Positions 1 to 7,470 are shown, numbered from the stretch's first letter. The stretch is 14,414 nt of DNA from Hydrogenothermus sp964516095 (GCA_964516095.1 CAZEYS010000036.1:1-14414), one strand, 5' to 3'. Translations and numbers: made by a program. The notes: a model not told the origin generated them from the sequence alone.

Positions 1-270
1 GTTGTAAAAGAAGAAGTTAGTAATGTAATTATTTACTCAAAAGACAGACTATCAAGAATAGCATTTGACTTAATAGAAAAGATATTTTCATATCATGACT
101 GCAATATAGTTGTGTTAGATAAAACCGAAAAAGCACACAGTAAAGAAGAAATAGAAGATTTAACAGAAGAATTAGTATCTTTTATATATTACATAACAAG
201 CAAAATCTATGGTAAAAGAAGATATAAAAAATCAGACATAGAAAAAAAGATTAGAGAGTGGATAGAATAA
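1..270 (+). CDS. IS607-type serine recombinase (TnpA), C-terminal fragment
   Basis: An open frame enters from the left edge and stops at 268-270, giving 89 residues. The sequence YSKDRLSRIAFDLIEKIF followed by CNIVVLDKTEK and a helix ending YITSKIYGKRR matches the end of the resolvase catalytic domain and the following helix of IS607-family serine recombinases, whose usual form there is RL-R-GF-LIE-LF...ARLYG-R. These enzymes cut and rejoin the element DNA through a serine, which would lie upstream of this window together with the N-terminal MerR-like DNA-binding domain. Only the C-terminal part is visible, so whether the gene is intact cannot be judged. Its stop overlaps by 13 bases a second frame that looks like the start of tnpB, the usual IS607 order. 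Family assignment rests on motif memory, not a search. Confidence 0.8.
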   Translation, partial: VVKEEVSNVIIYSKDRLSRIAFDLIEKIFSYHDCNIVVLDKTEKAHSKEEIEDLTEELVSFIYYITSKIYGKRRYKKSDIEKKIREWIE

Positions 271-476
271 CATTAACCTTCACCATCCAAATCTATCAGT
301 TAACTTTTCCAAATATGATTTGTTTTGTTATCGTTAAAAGAAAACATAGGAACAATAGTAATATCAAAAGGTTTAAAGAATTATCAAGACCGATGAGATT
401 TAATTTATTTAACAGGTTTTCGTGGAGTGTCTTAAAGGACATAGCCGATAGTATCTCCCTGTCAAACTATAGGTGA
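258..476 (+). pseudogene. tnpB-like remnant (5' end only)
   Basis: A frame starting at GTG 258 overlaps the recombinase stop and begins VDRITLTFTIQIYQ, which resembles the first beta strand of TnpB proteins (pattern ITLTFKIxIYP). After about 14 residues the resemblance ends: the rest, to the stop at 476, lacks the RuvC aspartate/glutamate motifs and the Cys4 zinc finger of TnpB, and 72 residues is far short of the 350-400 usual for the family. The simplest reading is that most of tnpB was deleted and its first codons now run into former 3' non-coding DNA. The overlap with tnpA supports this; the short match makes it tentative. It may encode nothing now. Confidence 0.4.
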
Positions 477-496
477 AGGACGCCTTCAGGAACATT
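421..496 (+). ncRNA. Candidate structured RNA, possibly TnpB omega-RNA relic
   Basis: This stretch is roughly 47 percent GC by hand count, against roughly one third in the window as a whole, and holds several small helices: TGTC(428-431)/GACA(438-441), ATAGT(448-452)/ACTAT(466-470) and TGAAGG(474-479)/CCTTCA(483-488). No protein family is visible in it. In AT-rich thermophiles, GC-rich non-coding islands often mark structured RNA. Its place, after a tnpB-like start and at the right end of the element, is where TnpB guide RNAs are encoded. The strand is assumed from the element. The element-derived RNA reading is inference; no known RNA family was recognised. Confidence 0.3.
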
Positions 497-536
497 TTAT
501 TAATTTGTTATTTTATTATGTTTCTGAAGTGTCCTT
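476..536. repeat. Imperfect inverted repeat with 24-nt loop
   Basis: AAGGACGCCTTCAGGAACA (476-494) is nearly the reverse complement of TGTTTCTGAAGTGTCCTT (519-536), with one mismatch region and one missing base; the loop is AT-only apart from a single G. A further pair, TAAAGGACA (433-441) with TGTCCTTTA (530-538), is exact, so the right arm can pair with two partners. On the plus strand a T/A-rich run follows, so it could act as a terminator; it could equally be the right end of the element. It lies just beyond the stop of the convergent chemoreceptor gene. Confidence 0.5.
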
Positions 537-549
537 TATATTTTAATAT

Positions 550-1903
550 CTAATGTATACATAAATTCTCATACTCTTTATGTTCAACCTTTTCTAACTC
601 TCTTTTTTCAAGTTCCTCAGCAAGAATATTCAAGAGCTTAAATAGTAGTTCTGAGGCACTTTCTGCCTGTTTGAAATCTTCAATTATTCTATCTTTGTGT
701 TGATATACTCTATCTCCATCTCTTACGAACTGAATTGCATCAAGTACATACTGGTGTATATCTTTATGTGGTTTTTCAATTTCTTTAAATGTTGGAATAT
801 TGCCACATACATTAATACCTTTAGAGTAGTACCATTTTCCAAAGTCACAAGATTTATAATCTGGGAGTTCTTCTGTAAGTTTTCCATGGAAAATAGCACT
901 ATAAGCTTTATTTTTGAACATAATATGATTTAGCTTTTGAATAACAAGGAATACAGTATCGTTAATAATATTAGAGTATGCAAGGGTTCGTATTGAGTCT
1001 TTGTTTATCTGCATTATTATATCTTTGAATTTATAAATACTTTCACTTGAGTCTTGAGCAATTTCAGTCATCTGTTGAGAGCTTTTATACGTTTCATGAG
1101 AGCTTTCTATAAGTTCTGAAATTGCTTTGTTTACTTCTTCTGTTGCTTTTGCAGTTCTTTCAGCAAGGTTTCTTACTTCATCTGCAACAACAGCAAATCC
1201 TTTTCCGTATTCTCCAGCTCTTGCTGCTTCTATTGCTGCATTTAATGCAAGGAGGTTTGTCTGTCCGGCAATTTCTTTTATAAGGTTAACTATTTTTCCA
1301 ATACTTTCTGTTTTCTCAAATAAATTTTGTATTACTTTATTTGATTCTTTAATTAGATTTATCAATCTGTCTAAGTTCTGGATTATGTTTTCAAGCTCAT
1401 GGATACTTTTGTCTGAAACTTCAACAGTGTCTTTTCCTGCGTCTTTTATTGTTTTTGCTTTTTCTTCTATCTTTTCAAGGTCTGACTTTATTATTTGAAG
1501 ACCTTTTATTATACCTCCACCGAGCCGTGAAAGTTCATTGTTTACTTTAATTCTTTCTACAAACTTATGATTTTCTTCCATTGCTTTTAATGGNNNNNNN
1601 NNNNNNNNNNNNNNNNNNNNNNNNNNNNNNNNNNNNNNNNNNNNNNNNNNNNNNNNNNNNNNNNNNNNNNNNNNNNNNNNNNNNNNNNNNNNNACGCAGT
1701 ATATGAGATATTCTTTTTATGAGTTTTTTTAGATTTTGAACATTTATAAATATTATCCATGCCAGTACAAAGTTAAGAATATTTAAAATCCTAATCCAGT
1801 CAAAGCCGTACTTGTATATTTCAATACCAAGGGTTATTGTGAATATTATTATAGATGCAATATTTGCATACTGTATTTTAGAAAGTGAAGATAAATTCAG
1901 CAT
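550..1903 (-). CDS. Membrane-anchored chemoreceptor (CetA-like) with C-terminal CZB domain, interrupted by assembly gap
   Basis: Starts at ATG 1903, set by a strong Shine-Dalgarno AAGGAGGG (1919-1912) 8 bases upstream, overlapping the PAS gene by 26 bases. The first 70 residues hold two hydrophobic helices (about 10-31 and 36-54) joined by a very short loop, so there is almost no periplasmic domain, as in Aer/CetA. Then come 100 N. The open frame resumes at 1593 with PLKAMEEN and a coiled coil leading to the MCP hairpin tip, IAGQTNLLALNAAIEAARAG, which binds CheA/CheW. The last part (about 925-720) carries the CZB pattern: His in LNHIMFK, Cys in CDFGKWY and two His in PHKDIH, expected to bind zinc. 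The gap probably hides the end of the helix hairpin or a HAMP-like piece. It likely signals redox state received from the PAS protein encoded just upstream. Confidence 0.85.
1594..1693. other. Assembly gap (100 N)
   Basis: Exactly 100 undetermined bases inside the chemoreceptor gene. Codon phase is complete on both sides (codon 1591-1593 and codon 1694-1696), so an intact gene needs a gap length divisible by three. One hundred is not, so the number is probably a placeholder rather than a measured length. Confidence 0.95.
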
Positions 1904-2387
1904 AGTCTTTACCCTCCTTCTCAAGTATAGACTGAAGTACTTTAAGTCCAGCTTCAATGCCACCTGTTTTTTCAGCTTCTAACATTTTTTTATATATCTC
2001 CTCAATTCTTTTTACTTTTTCTTTATCAGGCTTTCTCCTATCAGAGTGATAACCTATTATATTTACTCCTGTAACATCATAAGATGGAGTAACATGGGCA
2101 AAAACCCAGTAATAGGAACCATCTTTTGCCAGATTTTTTACATAACCCCAGAACTCTTCTCCTTTTTGGATTGTATCCCATAAGAGCTTGAAAACTGCCC
2201 GTGGCATGTCAGGATGTCTTACTATATTGTGGGGTTTTCCAATAAGTTCTTCTTCTGTGTATCCTGAAACTTTTATAAATGCTGTATTCGCATACTTTAT
2301 GATGCCTTTTGGGTCAGTTTTGGAAACTAAAAATTCATTGTCTGGTATTTCTCTTTCTACATCTCGCGGCGTAATTTTAGGCTTCAA
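1878..2387 (-). CDS. Single-PAS redox sensor protein, Aer/CetB type
   Basis: A 169-residue soluble protein consisting of one PAS domain (about 15-118) and a C-terminal helical tail. It closely resembles the PAS domain of E. coli Aer: VSGYTEEELIG, then PHNIVRHPDMP, KNLAKDGSYYWV and GYHSDRR. Residues known in Aer for FAD binding are kept: Arg57, His58, Asp60 and the Trp near 80 (FWG). It should therefore bind FAD and sense redox or electron-transport state. There are no membrane helices and no output domain; the following, overlapping gene supplies both, which is the CetB (PAS, about 165 aa) plus CetA arrangement known from Campylobacter jejuni. The start is TTG at 2387, three bases after the cmk stop, with AAGGAG 8 bases upstream; no other in-frame start precedes the domain. 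Confidence 0.85.
   Translation of the reverse strand: MKPKITPRDVEREIPDNEFLVSKTDPKGIIKYANTAFIKVSGYTEEELIGKPHNIVRHPDMPRAVFKLLWDTIQKGEEFWGYVKNLAKDGSYYWVFAHVTPSYDVTGVNIIGYHSDRRKPDKEKVKRIEEIYKKMLEAEKTGGIEAGLKVLQSILEKEGKDYAEFIFTF
1912..1919 (-). promoter_or_regulatory. Shine-Dalgarno site deciding the chemoreceptor start
   Basis: Reads AAGGAGGG on the minus strand, 8 bases before ATG 1903. It lies inside the end of the PAS gene, so the two proteins are likely made from one message and coupled. It argues against longer starts in the same frame. Confidence 0.8.
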
Positions 2388-2390
2388 TTT

Positions 2391-3044
2391 CTACACTCCT
2401 TTTTTCTTATTTACTATATTAATAATATTATCGACAACTTCGTGTATGGATTTACCTGTTGTATCTATTATTACATGTTCTTTAGTTGGTTTTAAAGGTG
2501 CTATTTCTCTTTCCATATCCTGTTTATCTCTTTCTTTAATTTTTTCAAGTAGGTGTTCATATGGTATGTTAAAACCTTTAGACTTTAGCTCTTCATATCT
2601 TCTCTTAGCTCTTTCTTCAGGTGTTGCAGTTAAAAATATTTTTACGTTAGCGTTTGGAAAAACTACTGTTCCTATGTCTCTTCCTTCCATCACAACACAT
2701 TCTTCTCCTTCGGCTATTTTTCTTTGCATTTGAACTAATTTTTTTCTAACGTAGGGAAGTCTGGCAACTGTTGAGGCGATTTTTGCAACCTGTTCGTTTC
2801 TTATTTCATCACTTACATCCACTCCATCTAAAAAGACTTTTTGTCCTTTTAACTTTATATCTGTGTTTTCAAGTATTTTCTTTATATCTTCTTCTGTGAA
2901 TTTTCCACCGATTTTTAAAAGTTTTAAAGCAACTGCTCTATACATGGCTCCAGTATCTATATACGTGCATCCAAGTTTCTCGGCAATCATTTTAGCTACT
3001 GTACTTTTTCCTGCACCAGCAGGACCATCTATTGCTATTATCAT
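2391..3044 (-). CDS. cmk: Cytidylate kinase
   Basis: A 217-residue (d)CMP kinase, which uses ATP to turn CMP or dCMP into the diphosphate for RNA, DNA and phospholipid synthesis in the cytoplasm. The P-loop GPAGAGKST lies at residues 7-15, followed by YIDTGAMYRAVAL (about 28-40), the CMP-site segment VVMEGRDIGTVVFPNA (about 117-132), and the lid-region arginines in ATPEERAKRRYEEL and KERDKQDMERE. Length fits the bacterial short-form family. The start overlaps the stop of the upstream phosphatase gene by ATGA, and GGAGG lies 7 bases before the ATG, so translation is probably coupled. The PAS gene follows three bases after its stop. Nothing is missing. Confidence 0.97.
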   Translation of the reverse strand: MIIAIDGPAGAGKSTVAKMIAEKLGCTYIDTGAMYRAVALKLLKIGGKFTEEDIKKILENTDIKLKGQKVFLDGVDVSDEIRNEQVAKIASTVARLPYVRKKLVQMQRKIAEGEECVVMEGRDIGTVVFPNANVKIFLTATPEERAKRRYEELKSKGFNIPYEHLLEKIKERDKQDMEREIAPLKPTKEHVIIDTTGKSIHEVVDNIINIVNKKKGV

Positions 3045-3799
3045 TTTAATTCCTCCATAATTTTCAGAATTTCTTCAGGTTTTTTTATCTTGAGATATGA
3101 GTTTATGTTTTTATTATGATTAGTCTGGTTCAATATAAAATGAATATTTTTATTCTGCTCTTTATTAAAATTTTCTACCATCAACTTGTCTGCCAGCGTA
3201 TCTCCTATATACAGAACTGGCGGTTTATACTCTACACTTTCAAAGAATAATTTTAATGGATAGGAAGAAGGTTTCCTTAGATTTACTTGCGGGATATCGT
3301 CCTCTGTTATAATCTTATCGAAGAATGGATACAGATTAAATTTTTTAAACGAGTAATCTAAGTCTGCACGTGGTCTTCCTGTGATAACACCTGTATAATC
3401 AGCTTTTTCCTTTACCTGTTGAAGAACTTCTTTGGGAAATAAAAGATATTCTTTTTCTCTGTGTATTTTATATCTTTCCTCAAAGAACTCTATAAGTTCT
3501 TCATAACTTGGAAGCTTTATTCCATAAATAGTAGCAAATTTATAAAACTCTTCCAGCGAGGAAGAAAAATGCCTGAATTCATCTTTGAAATCCTCTAATA
3601 CAAGACCAGAAGAAATGTATAGTATGCCAGCAATAGATGCATCCCAGTCATTATTAATATTAAAGCTAAATTTAATATCCAGAAGTTCCTTTAAATCTGC
3701 CTTTTTTCCTGTAAAGTGCTCTACTGTGTCCTTAATAGAGTAGTGATAAGATTTAGAAACATCTATTAAAACACCATCAACATCAAAAATAACAACCAT
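3041..3799 (-). CDS. HAD-superfamily phosphatase, substrate unknown
   Basis: A 252-residue HAD-fold hydrolase. Motif I is FDVDGVLID with nucleophile Asp6 and acid/base Asp8; motif II is the Thr of GVITGRPR (Thr140); motif III is probably Lys176 in LRKPSSYP; motif IV is YIGDTLADKLM with Asp200 and Asp204. All the catalytic and magnesium residues are present, so it is likely an active phosphatase. A large helical cap (about 15-120) sits between motifs I and II, as in subfamily IA. The opening FDVDGVLIDVSKSY recalls HAD proteins that some annotations link to histidine-pathway phosphatases, but the substrate cannot be told. It is the first gene of the minus-strand operon, divergent from mutS (84 bases apart), and overlaps cmk by four bases. 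TGGAG lies 8 bases before the ATG. Confidence 0.85.
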   Translation of the reverse strand: MVVIFDVDGVLIDVSKSYHYSIKDTVEHFTGKKADLKELLDIKFSFNINNDWDASIAGILYISSGLVLEDFKDEFRHFSSSLEEFYKFATIYGIKLPSYEELIEFFEERYKIHREKEYLLFPKEVLQQVKEKADYTGVITGRPRADLDYSFKKFNLYPFFDKIITEDDIPQVNLRKPSSYPLKLFFESVEYKPPVLYIGDTLADKLMVENFNKEQNKNIHFILNQTNHNKNINSYLKIKKPEEILKIMEELK

Positions 3800-3814
3800 A
3801 TATAAACTCCATTT

Positions 3815-3844
3815 ATTGCATAATTAATGTCAATTGCATAATAT
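3815..3844 (+). promoter_or_regulatory. Divergent intergenic region with repeated ATTGCATAAT and a promoter candidate
   Basis: The 84 bases between the HAD and mutS genes must start transcription both ways. ATTGCATAAT occurs twice (3815-3824 and 3833-3842), 18 bases apart. On the plus strand TTGCAT (3817-3822) and TAATAT (3839-3844) form a -35/-10 pair with a 16-base spacer. On the minus strand a TTGACA box exists but no well-spaced -10 was found. The repeats may simply be promoter boxes rather than protein sites. Confidence 0.3.
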
Positions 3845-3883
3845 TTTAATACTTTTTAAGAAATTTATTTTTAGGAGAATTAA

Positions 3884-6499
3884 ATGTCCCAGAAAGAAAC
3901 ACCTATGATTTCCCAGTATAACAAGATAAAAGCTAAGTATCCTGAAGAGCTTCTTCTTTTTAGATTAGGTGATTTCTATGAACTTTTTTATGAAGATGCC
4001 CATATAGGTGCTAAAGAGTTAAATATTGCTCTTACAAAAAAGAAAGTAGGTAAAAATAAATATATACCAATGTGTGGTATTCCTTACCATTCTGCAGATG
4101 GTTATATAACACGGCTTGTTTCCAAAGGTTACAAGGTGGCAATATGTGAACAACTTGAAGATGCATCTCAAGCTAAAGGAATAGTTAAAAGAGATGTTAT
4201 TCGAGTAATAACTCCCGGAACTTTTTTTGAAAACGAAAAACTCAAATCTGCGTTAATGGCTATAGACAAAGTAAGGAATAAATACGCGGTAAGTTATTTA
4301 GATTTATCTACAGGGGATTTCATAGGTGGTGTGCTGGATAAAGATGAGCTTCTGTCTTTTATCAGTAAATTTCAACCAAAAGAAATACTCATTAGACCAG
4401 AATTTAACATAGATGAAATAAAAGAGCATTTTAGAAATATTTTTTTCTCACAGGTTCCTGATGAATTTTTCGATAACTCTGAGACACAGCTGTATTCCCA
4501 TTTTAATGTTCATAATTTTTACTCCTTTGGATTTGGAGAAAATGAAGAAATTGCTTTAAAACCTGTTTCTGCTGTATTTAGATATGCAAAATCTACTCAA
4601 AAAGGATTTTTACCTTTCATAAAAAAACCAAAACCATATAGAGAAGACATATATATGAGACTTGATTACTCTGCCCAGAAACATTTAGAACTTGTTCATT
4701 CAAACGATGGAAACGTATCACTATTTAGTGTTATAAACAGAACACTGACAGGAATGGGGCGAAGAAAACTGAGATATTTTTTACTCCACCCTTTAAAATC
4801 TTTACAAGAAATAAAAAAACGACAAACTGCTGTTGAAGAGTTAACAGATAGCTCATTGAGAGAAGAAATAAGGTCAATATTAAATGATATTTTTGATATA
4901 GAAAGACTTGTCTCTAAAATATCTTCCAATACCCTTAATCCAAGAGATATGGTTTCTTTAAGAGAGTCTTTAAAAAAGGCACAAAGGCTTAAACAGATAA
5001 AAAGTAAAATAAAATCTGATTATTTGAAAAGTCTATTTAATCAAATAGGAGAGTTTGAGTATCTTGTTGATAAGTTGGACAGGTATTTGGAAGACAACCC
5101 TCCTCTACATCTAAAAGAAGGCGGACTTATAAAAAAGGGCGTCGACCCTTATTTAGATGAATTAAAAGAACTAAAAGAGAAAGGAAACCAGTGGATAAAA
5201 GAGTTTCAAGAAAGAGAAAGAAAAAAAACAGGTATATCCAGTCTTAAAGTTGGTTTTAACAAAGTTATGGGTTATTACATAGAGATAACAAAACCAAACT
5301 TAAAATTTGTGCCTCCCCACTATAAAAGAAGACAAACATTATCAAACGCAGAAAGATTTACTACAGATGAACTTCAAGCTTTTGAAGAGAAAATACTATC
5401 AGCTGACGAAAAAATAAAGGCATTAGAATACGAAATATTTATGAAAATAAGAGAAGAAGTTTCTTTTCTGGCTGAAGAGATAGCCAAAACTGCACAAACA
5501 ATTGGTGAAATAGACGCTATAGCAAGTTTAGCTCAAATTGCTGTCGAAAAAGGCTGGATAAAACCCAAGATTTCAGAAGGAGAAACCCTACTAATTGAAG
5601 AAGGGGTACACCCTGTAATAGCTCACTATAACCCAGATTTTGTTCCGAATAGTTTATTTATGGATAATAAAAGCTCGTTTCATATAATAACAGGTCCTAA
5701 TATGGCTGGAAAAAGTACGTTTATCAGACAATCTGCTATACTTATCGTTCTTTCACAGATAGGTTCATTTATCCCAGCACAGAATGCAAAAATACCTGTG
5801 TTTGACGCTGTGTTTACAAGAATAGGTTCTGCAGATGCATTGGCTAAAGGATTATCAACTTTTATGGTGGAGATGCTCGAAATGGCAAATATTATCAACA
5901 ACGCGACTGAAAAAAGCTTTATAGTACTTGACGAGGTAGGTAGAGGAACAAGTACATATGATGGCTTATCTTTAGCATGGGCAATTTCAGAACATCTTTC
6001 AACCAAGGTTAAGGCAAAAACCCTTTTTGCAACCCACTATCACGAACTTACTCAACTGGAAGAGGAGATTCCAAATGTAAAAAATTTTCATATGCACATT
6101 GAAGAGGATGGTCAGAATATAAAATTTACTTATAAGGTGCTGGAAGGATTTACAAATAAATCATACGGTATACATGTTGCAAAACTTGCAGGAATAAAAG
6201 AAGAAATTATCCAGAGAGCCTATGAGATACTGGAAAAGTTTGAAGCAAATCATGATCTACATGATAAAATCAACATCTATACAAACAACACATTCAAACA
6301 GCCTCTAAAAGATTACAAAAAAGAAAGAGAAATGGAAAATTTACCGCTTTTAAAGCAGATACAAACATTAACTGAGAAGAAAGAAAAAGAAAAATATTAT
6401 GAAGAGATAATAAATGAATTAAAGGAAATAGACATAGCAAACCTAACCCCGCTACAGGCATTAAACATTTTAAACAATCTAAAAAGTAAGATAAAATAG
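3884..6499 (+). CDS. mutS: DNA mismatch repair protein MutS
   Basis: An 871-residue MutS1 family ATPase that recognises mispaired bases and small loops. The mismatch-reading Phe-x-Glu is Phe31/Glu33 in RLGDFYELF, so it is the repair-type protein and not MutS2. The domain order is complete: mismatch-binding and connector domains (about 1-260), lever and clamp (about 265-565), and ATPase (about 570-800) with Walker A GPNMAGKST at 604-612, Walker B ending in Asp683-Glu684 and the following GRGTSTYDGLSLAWA dimer signature, then a helix-turn-helix and a lysine/glutamate-rich tail. AGGAG (3873-3877) six bases before the ATG supports the start. It is the first gene of the plus-strand string and hisIE starts 15-30 bases after its stop. 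MutL is not in the window. Confidence 0.98.
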   Translation: MSQKETPMISQYNKIKAKYPEELLLFRLGDFYELFYEDAHIGAKELNIALTKKKVGKNKYIPMCGIPYHSADGYITRLVSKGYKVAICEQLEDASQAKGIVKRDVIRVITPGTFFENEKLKSALMAIDKVRNKYAVSYLDLSTGDFIGGVLDKDELLSFISKFQPKEILIRPEFNIDEIKEHFRNIFFSQVPDEFFDNSETQLYSHFNVHNFYSFGFGENEEIALKPVSAVFRYAKSTQKGFLPFIKKPKPYREDIYMRLDYSAQKHLELVHSNDGNVSLFSVINRTLTGMGRRKLRYFLLHPLKSLQEIKKRQTAVEELTDSSLREEIRSILNDIFDIERLVSKISSNTLNPRDMVSLRESLKKAQRLKQIKSKIKSDYLKSLFNQIGEFEYLVDKLDRYLEDNPPLHLKEGGLIKKGVDPYLDELKELKEKGNQWIKEFQERERKKTGISSLKVGFNKVMGYYIEITKPNLKFVPPHYKRRQTLSNAERFTTDELQAFEEKILSADEKIKALEYEIFMKIREEVSFLAEEIAKTAQTIGEIDAIASLAQIAVEKGWIKPKISEGETLLIEEGVHPVIAHYNPDFVPNSLFMDNKSSFHIITGPNMAGKSTFIRQSAILIVLSQIGSFIPAQNAKIPVFDAVFTRIGSADALAKGLSTFMVEMLEMANIINNATEKSFIVLDEVGRGTSTYDGLSLAWAISEHLSTKVKAKTLFATHYHELTQLEEEIPNVKNFHMHIEEDGQNIKFTYKVLEGFTNKSYGIHVAKLAGIKEEIIQRAYEILEKFEANHDLHDKINIYTNNTFKQPLKDYKKEREMENLPLLKQIQTLTEKKEKEKYYEEIINELKEIDIANLTPLQALNILNNLKSKIK

Positions 6500-6514
6500 T
6501 TTTCAAAAATTAAG

Positions 6515-7156
6515 ATGAGGTCTACAAATTTGAATATAAATTTGGATAAATTGAAATTCGATGAAAAAGGTTTAATTCCTGTTATAACCCAAAGCTACTA
6601 TACAGGAAAAGTTTTGATGCAAGCATACGCAAATAAAGAAGCAATAGAGAAAACTTTAGAAACTGGTTATGCTACCTATTTTTCACGGTCAAGGAACAGT
6701 CTGTGGGTTAAAGGAGAAACATCTGGTAATAAACAAAGGGTGGTAGATATTAAGGTAGATTGTGATGAAGACAGTATTATTTATCTCGTGAAAGACTACG
6801 GAGTTGCCTGCCACACTGGAAATGAAAGCTGTTTTTATAGAGATATAAAATTGGAAGAAAACACCAAACCTCCTGCCTTTGAGATTTTTCACTCTCTTTA
6901 TGAAAAAATAAAACAGAGAAAGGAGGAACTACCAGAAAATTCTTATGTGAGTTCCTTATTTAAAAAGGGCTCTGATAAAATTATTCAAAAAGTTGGAGAA
7001 GAAGCAGTAGAAACAGTAATAGCACTGAAAAACAAAGACAAAAATGAAATTGTATACGAGACTTCAGATTTAATTTTTCATCTTCTCGTAGCACTGGTAG
7101 ATGCCGGTGTAAAAATAGAAGATATTCAAGAAGAACTTTTAAGAAGGTATAAATGA
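6515..7156 (+). CDS. hisIE: Bifunctional phosphoribosyl-AMP cyclohydrolase / phosphoribosyl-ATP pyrophosphatase
   Basis: A 213-residue fusion carrying out steps two and three of histidine synthesis: the C-terminal half removes pyrophosphate from PR-ATP and the N-terminal half opens the adenine ring of PR-AMP. The cyclohydrolase part (about 10-115) shows the magnesium motif DCDED (82-86) and zinc ligands in CHTGNESCFYR (Cys99, Cys106). The pyrophosphohydrolase part (about 124-213) shows KVGEEAVETVIAL and ETSDLIFHLLV, the acidic MazG-like metal site. The start is uncertain: ATG 6515 has little Shine-Dalgarno sequence, while TTG 6530 is preceded by GATGAGG ending 9 bases upstream; both lie before the conserved domain. 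No other his gene is nearby. It overlaps arsR by four bases. Confidence 0.96.
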   Translation: MRSTNLNINLDKLKFDEKGLIPVITQSYYTGKVLMQAYANKEAIEKTLETGYATYFSRSRNSLWVKGETSGNKQRVVDIKVDCDEDSIIYLVKDYGVACHTGNESCFYRDIKLEENTKPPAFEIFHSLYEKIKQRKEELPENSYVSSLFKKGSDKIIQKVGEEAVETVIALKNKDKNEIVYETSDLIFHLLVALVDAGVKIEDIQEELLRRYK

Positions 7157-7470
7157 TGGATGAGATGGATTTAAAACAGGTTTATCAGGCATTAGCAGAT
7201 GAAATAAGACTTAGAATATTAAAGCTCCTGTACGACCATGGCGAGTTATGTGTTTGTCAGCTACTTCCAATACTTAAAATTTCTCAACCAAATCTATCTT
7301 TTCACTTAAGAGTCCTCCGGGATGCTGGTCTTGTAAAGACAAAAAAAAAGAAAAAATGGATTTTCTACTTTTTAAATAAGGAAAATGAAATTCTAAAGTC
7401 AAATATTAACTTTATTAAAAATCTAAATTCATACGGAAAACCTGCTCCTGTTTTATGTGACACTGAATAA
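7153..7470 (+). CDS. arsR: ArsR/SmtB-family metalloid-responsive repressor
   Basis: A 105-residue winged-helix repressor. The ELCVC motif (Cys33, Cys35) sits at the start of the recognition-helix region, the classic arsenite/antimonite site of ArsR; binding of the metalloid releases DNA. The recognition helix is QPNLSFHLRVLRDAGLV, and the basic wing follows as KTKKKKKWIFYFL. A third cysteine near the C-terminus (Cys102) could complete a three-thiol As(III) site, but this is inference. The gene overlaps hisIE by ATGA, with AAGAAGG upstream, so it appears to be read through from mutS-hisIE. A palindrome covers its stop codon and a promoter follows, leading to the unknown Cys protein and arsenate reductase, which it probably controls. 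Sensing arsenic is supported by motif and neighbour. Confidence 0.93.
   Translation: MMDEMDLKQVYQALADEIRLRILKLLYDHGELCVCQLLPILKISQPNLSFHLRVLRDAGLVKTKKKKKWIFYFLNKENEILKSNINFIKNLNSYGKPAPVLCDTE

Larger units (their letters stand above)
1..540 (+). mobile_element. Right part of a decayed IS607-like element
   Basis: The recombinase fragment, the tnpB-like start and the structured tail form one element-like block between the window edge and the chemoreceptor stop at 550. The right boundary is uncertain; it is placed near the imperfect inverted repeat that ends at 536. IS607 elements have no long terminal inverted repeats, so the end cannot be fixed from sequence alone. Confidence 0.5.

Noticed and set aside
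258..476. A functional 72-residue protein
   Set aside because: Only the first codons resemble anything; the rest overlaps a structured non-coding stretch and has no recognisable domain.
476..536. A classic rho-independent terminator for the chemoreceptor gene
   Set aside because: The loop is long, and on the minus strand no T run follows the stem; on the plus strand it is only weakly terminator-like.
550..1581. A stand-alone soluble chemoreceptor starting at ATG 1581
   Set aside because: The frame stays open upstream (PLKA) to the gap, no ribosome site is seen, and a two-helix membrane anchor with a good start lies on the other side.
1565..1963. A separate 132-residue membrane protein reading through the N run
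   Set aside because: It is an artefact of the placeholder gap; the part before the gap is the N-terminus of the chemoreceptor, and the strong ribosome site supports ATG 1903.
2188..2733. Long plus-strand frames opposite the PAS and cmk genes, and similar antisense frames elsewhere
   Set aside because: They are shadows of well-supported genes on the other strand and lack ribosome sites and domain motifs.
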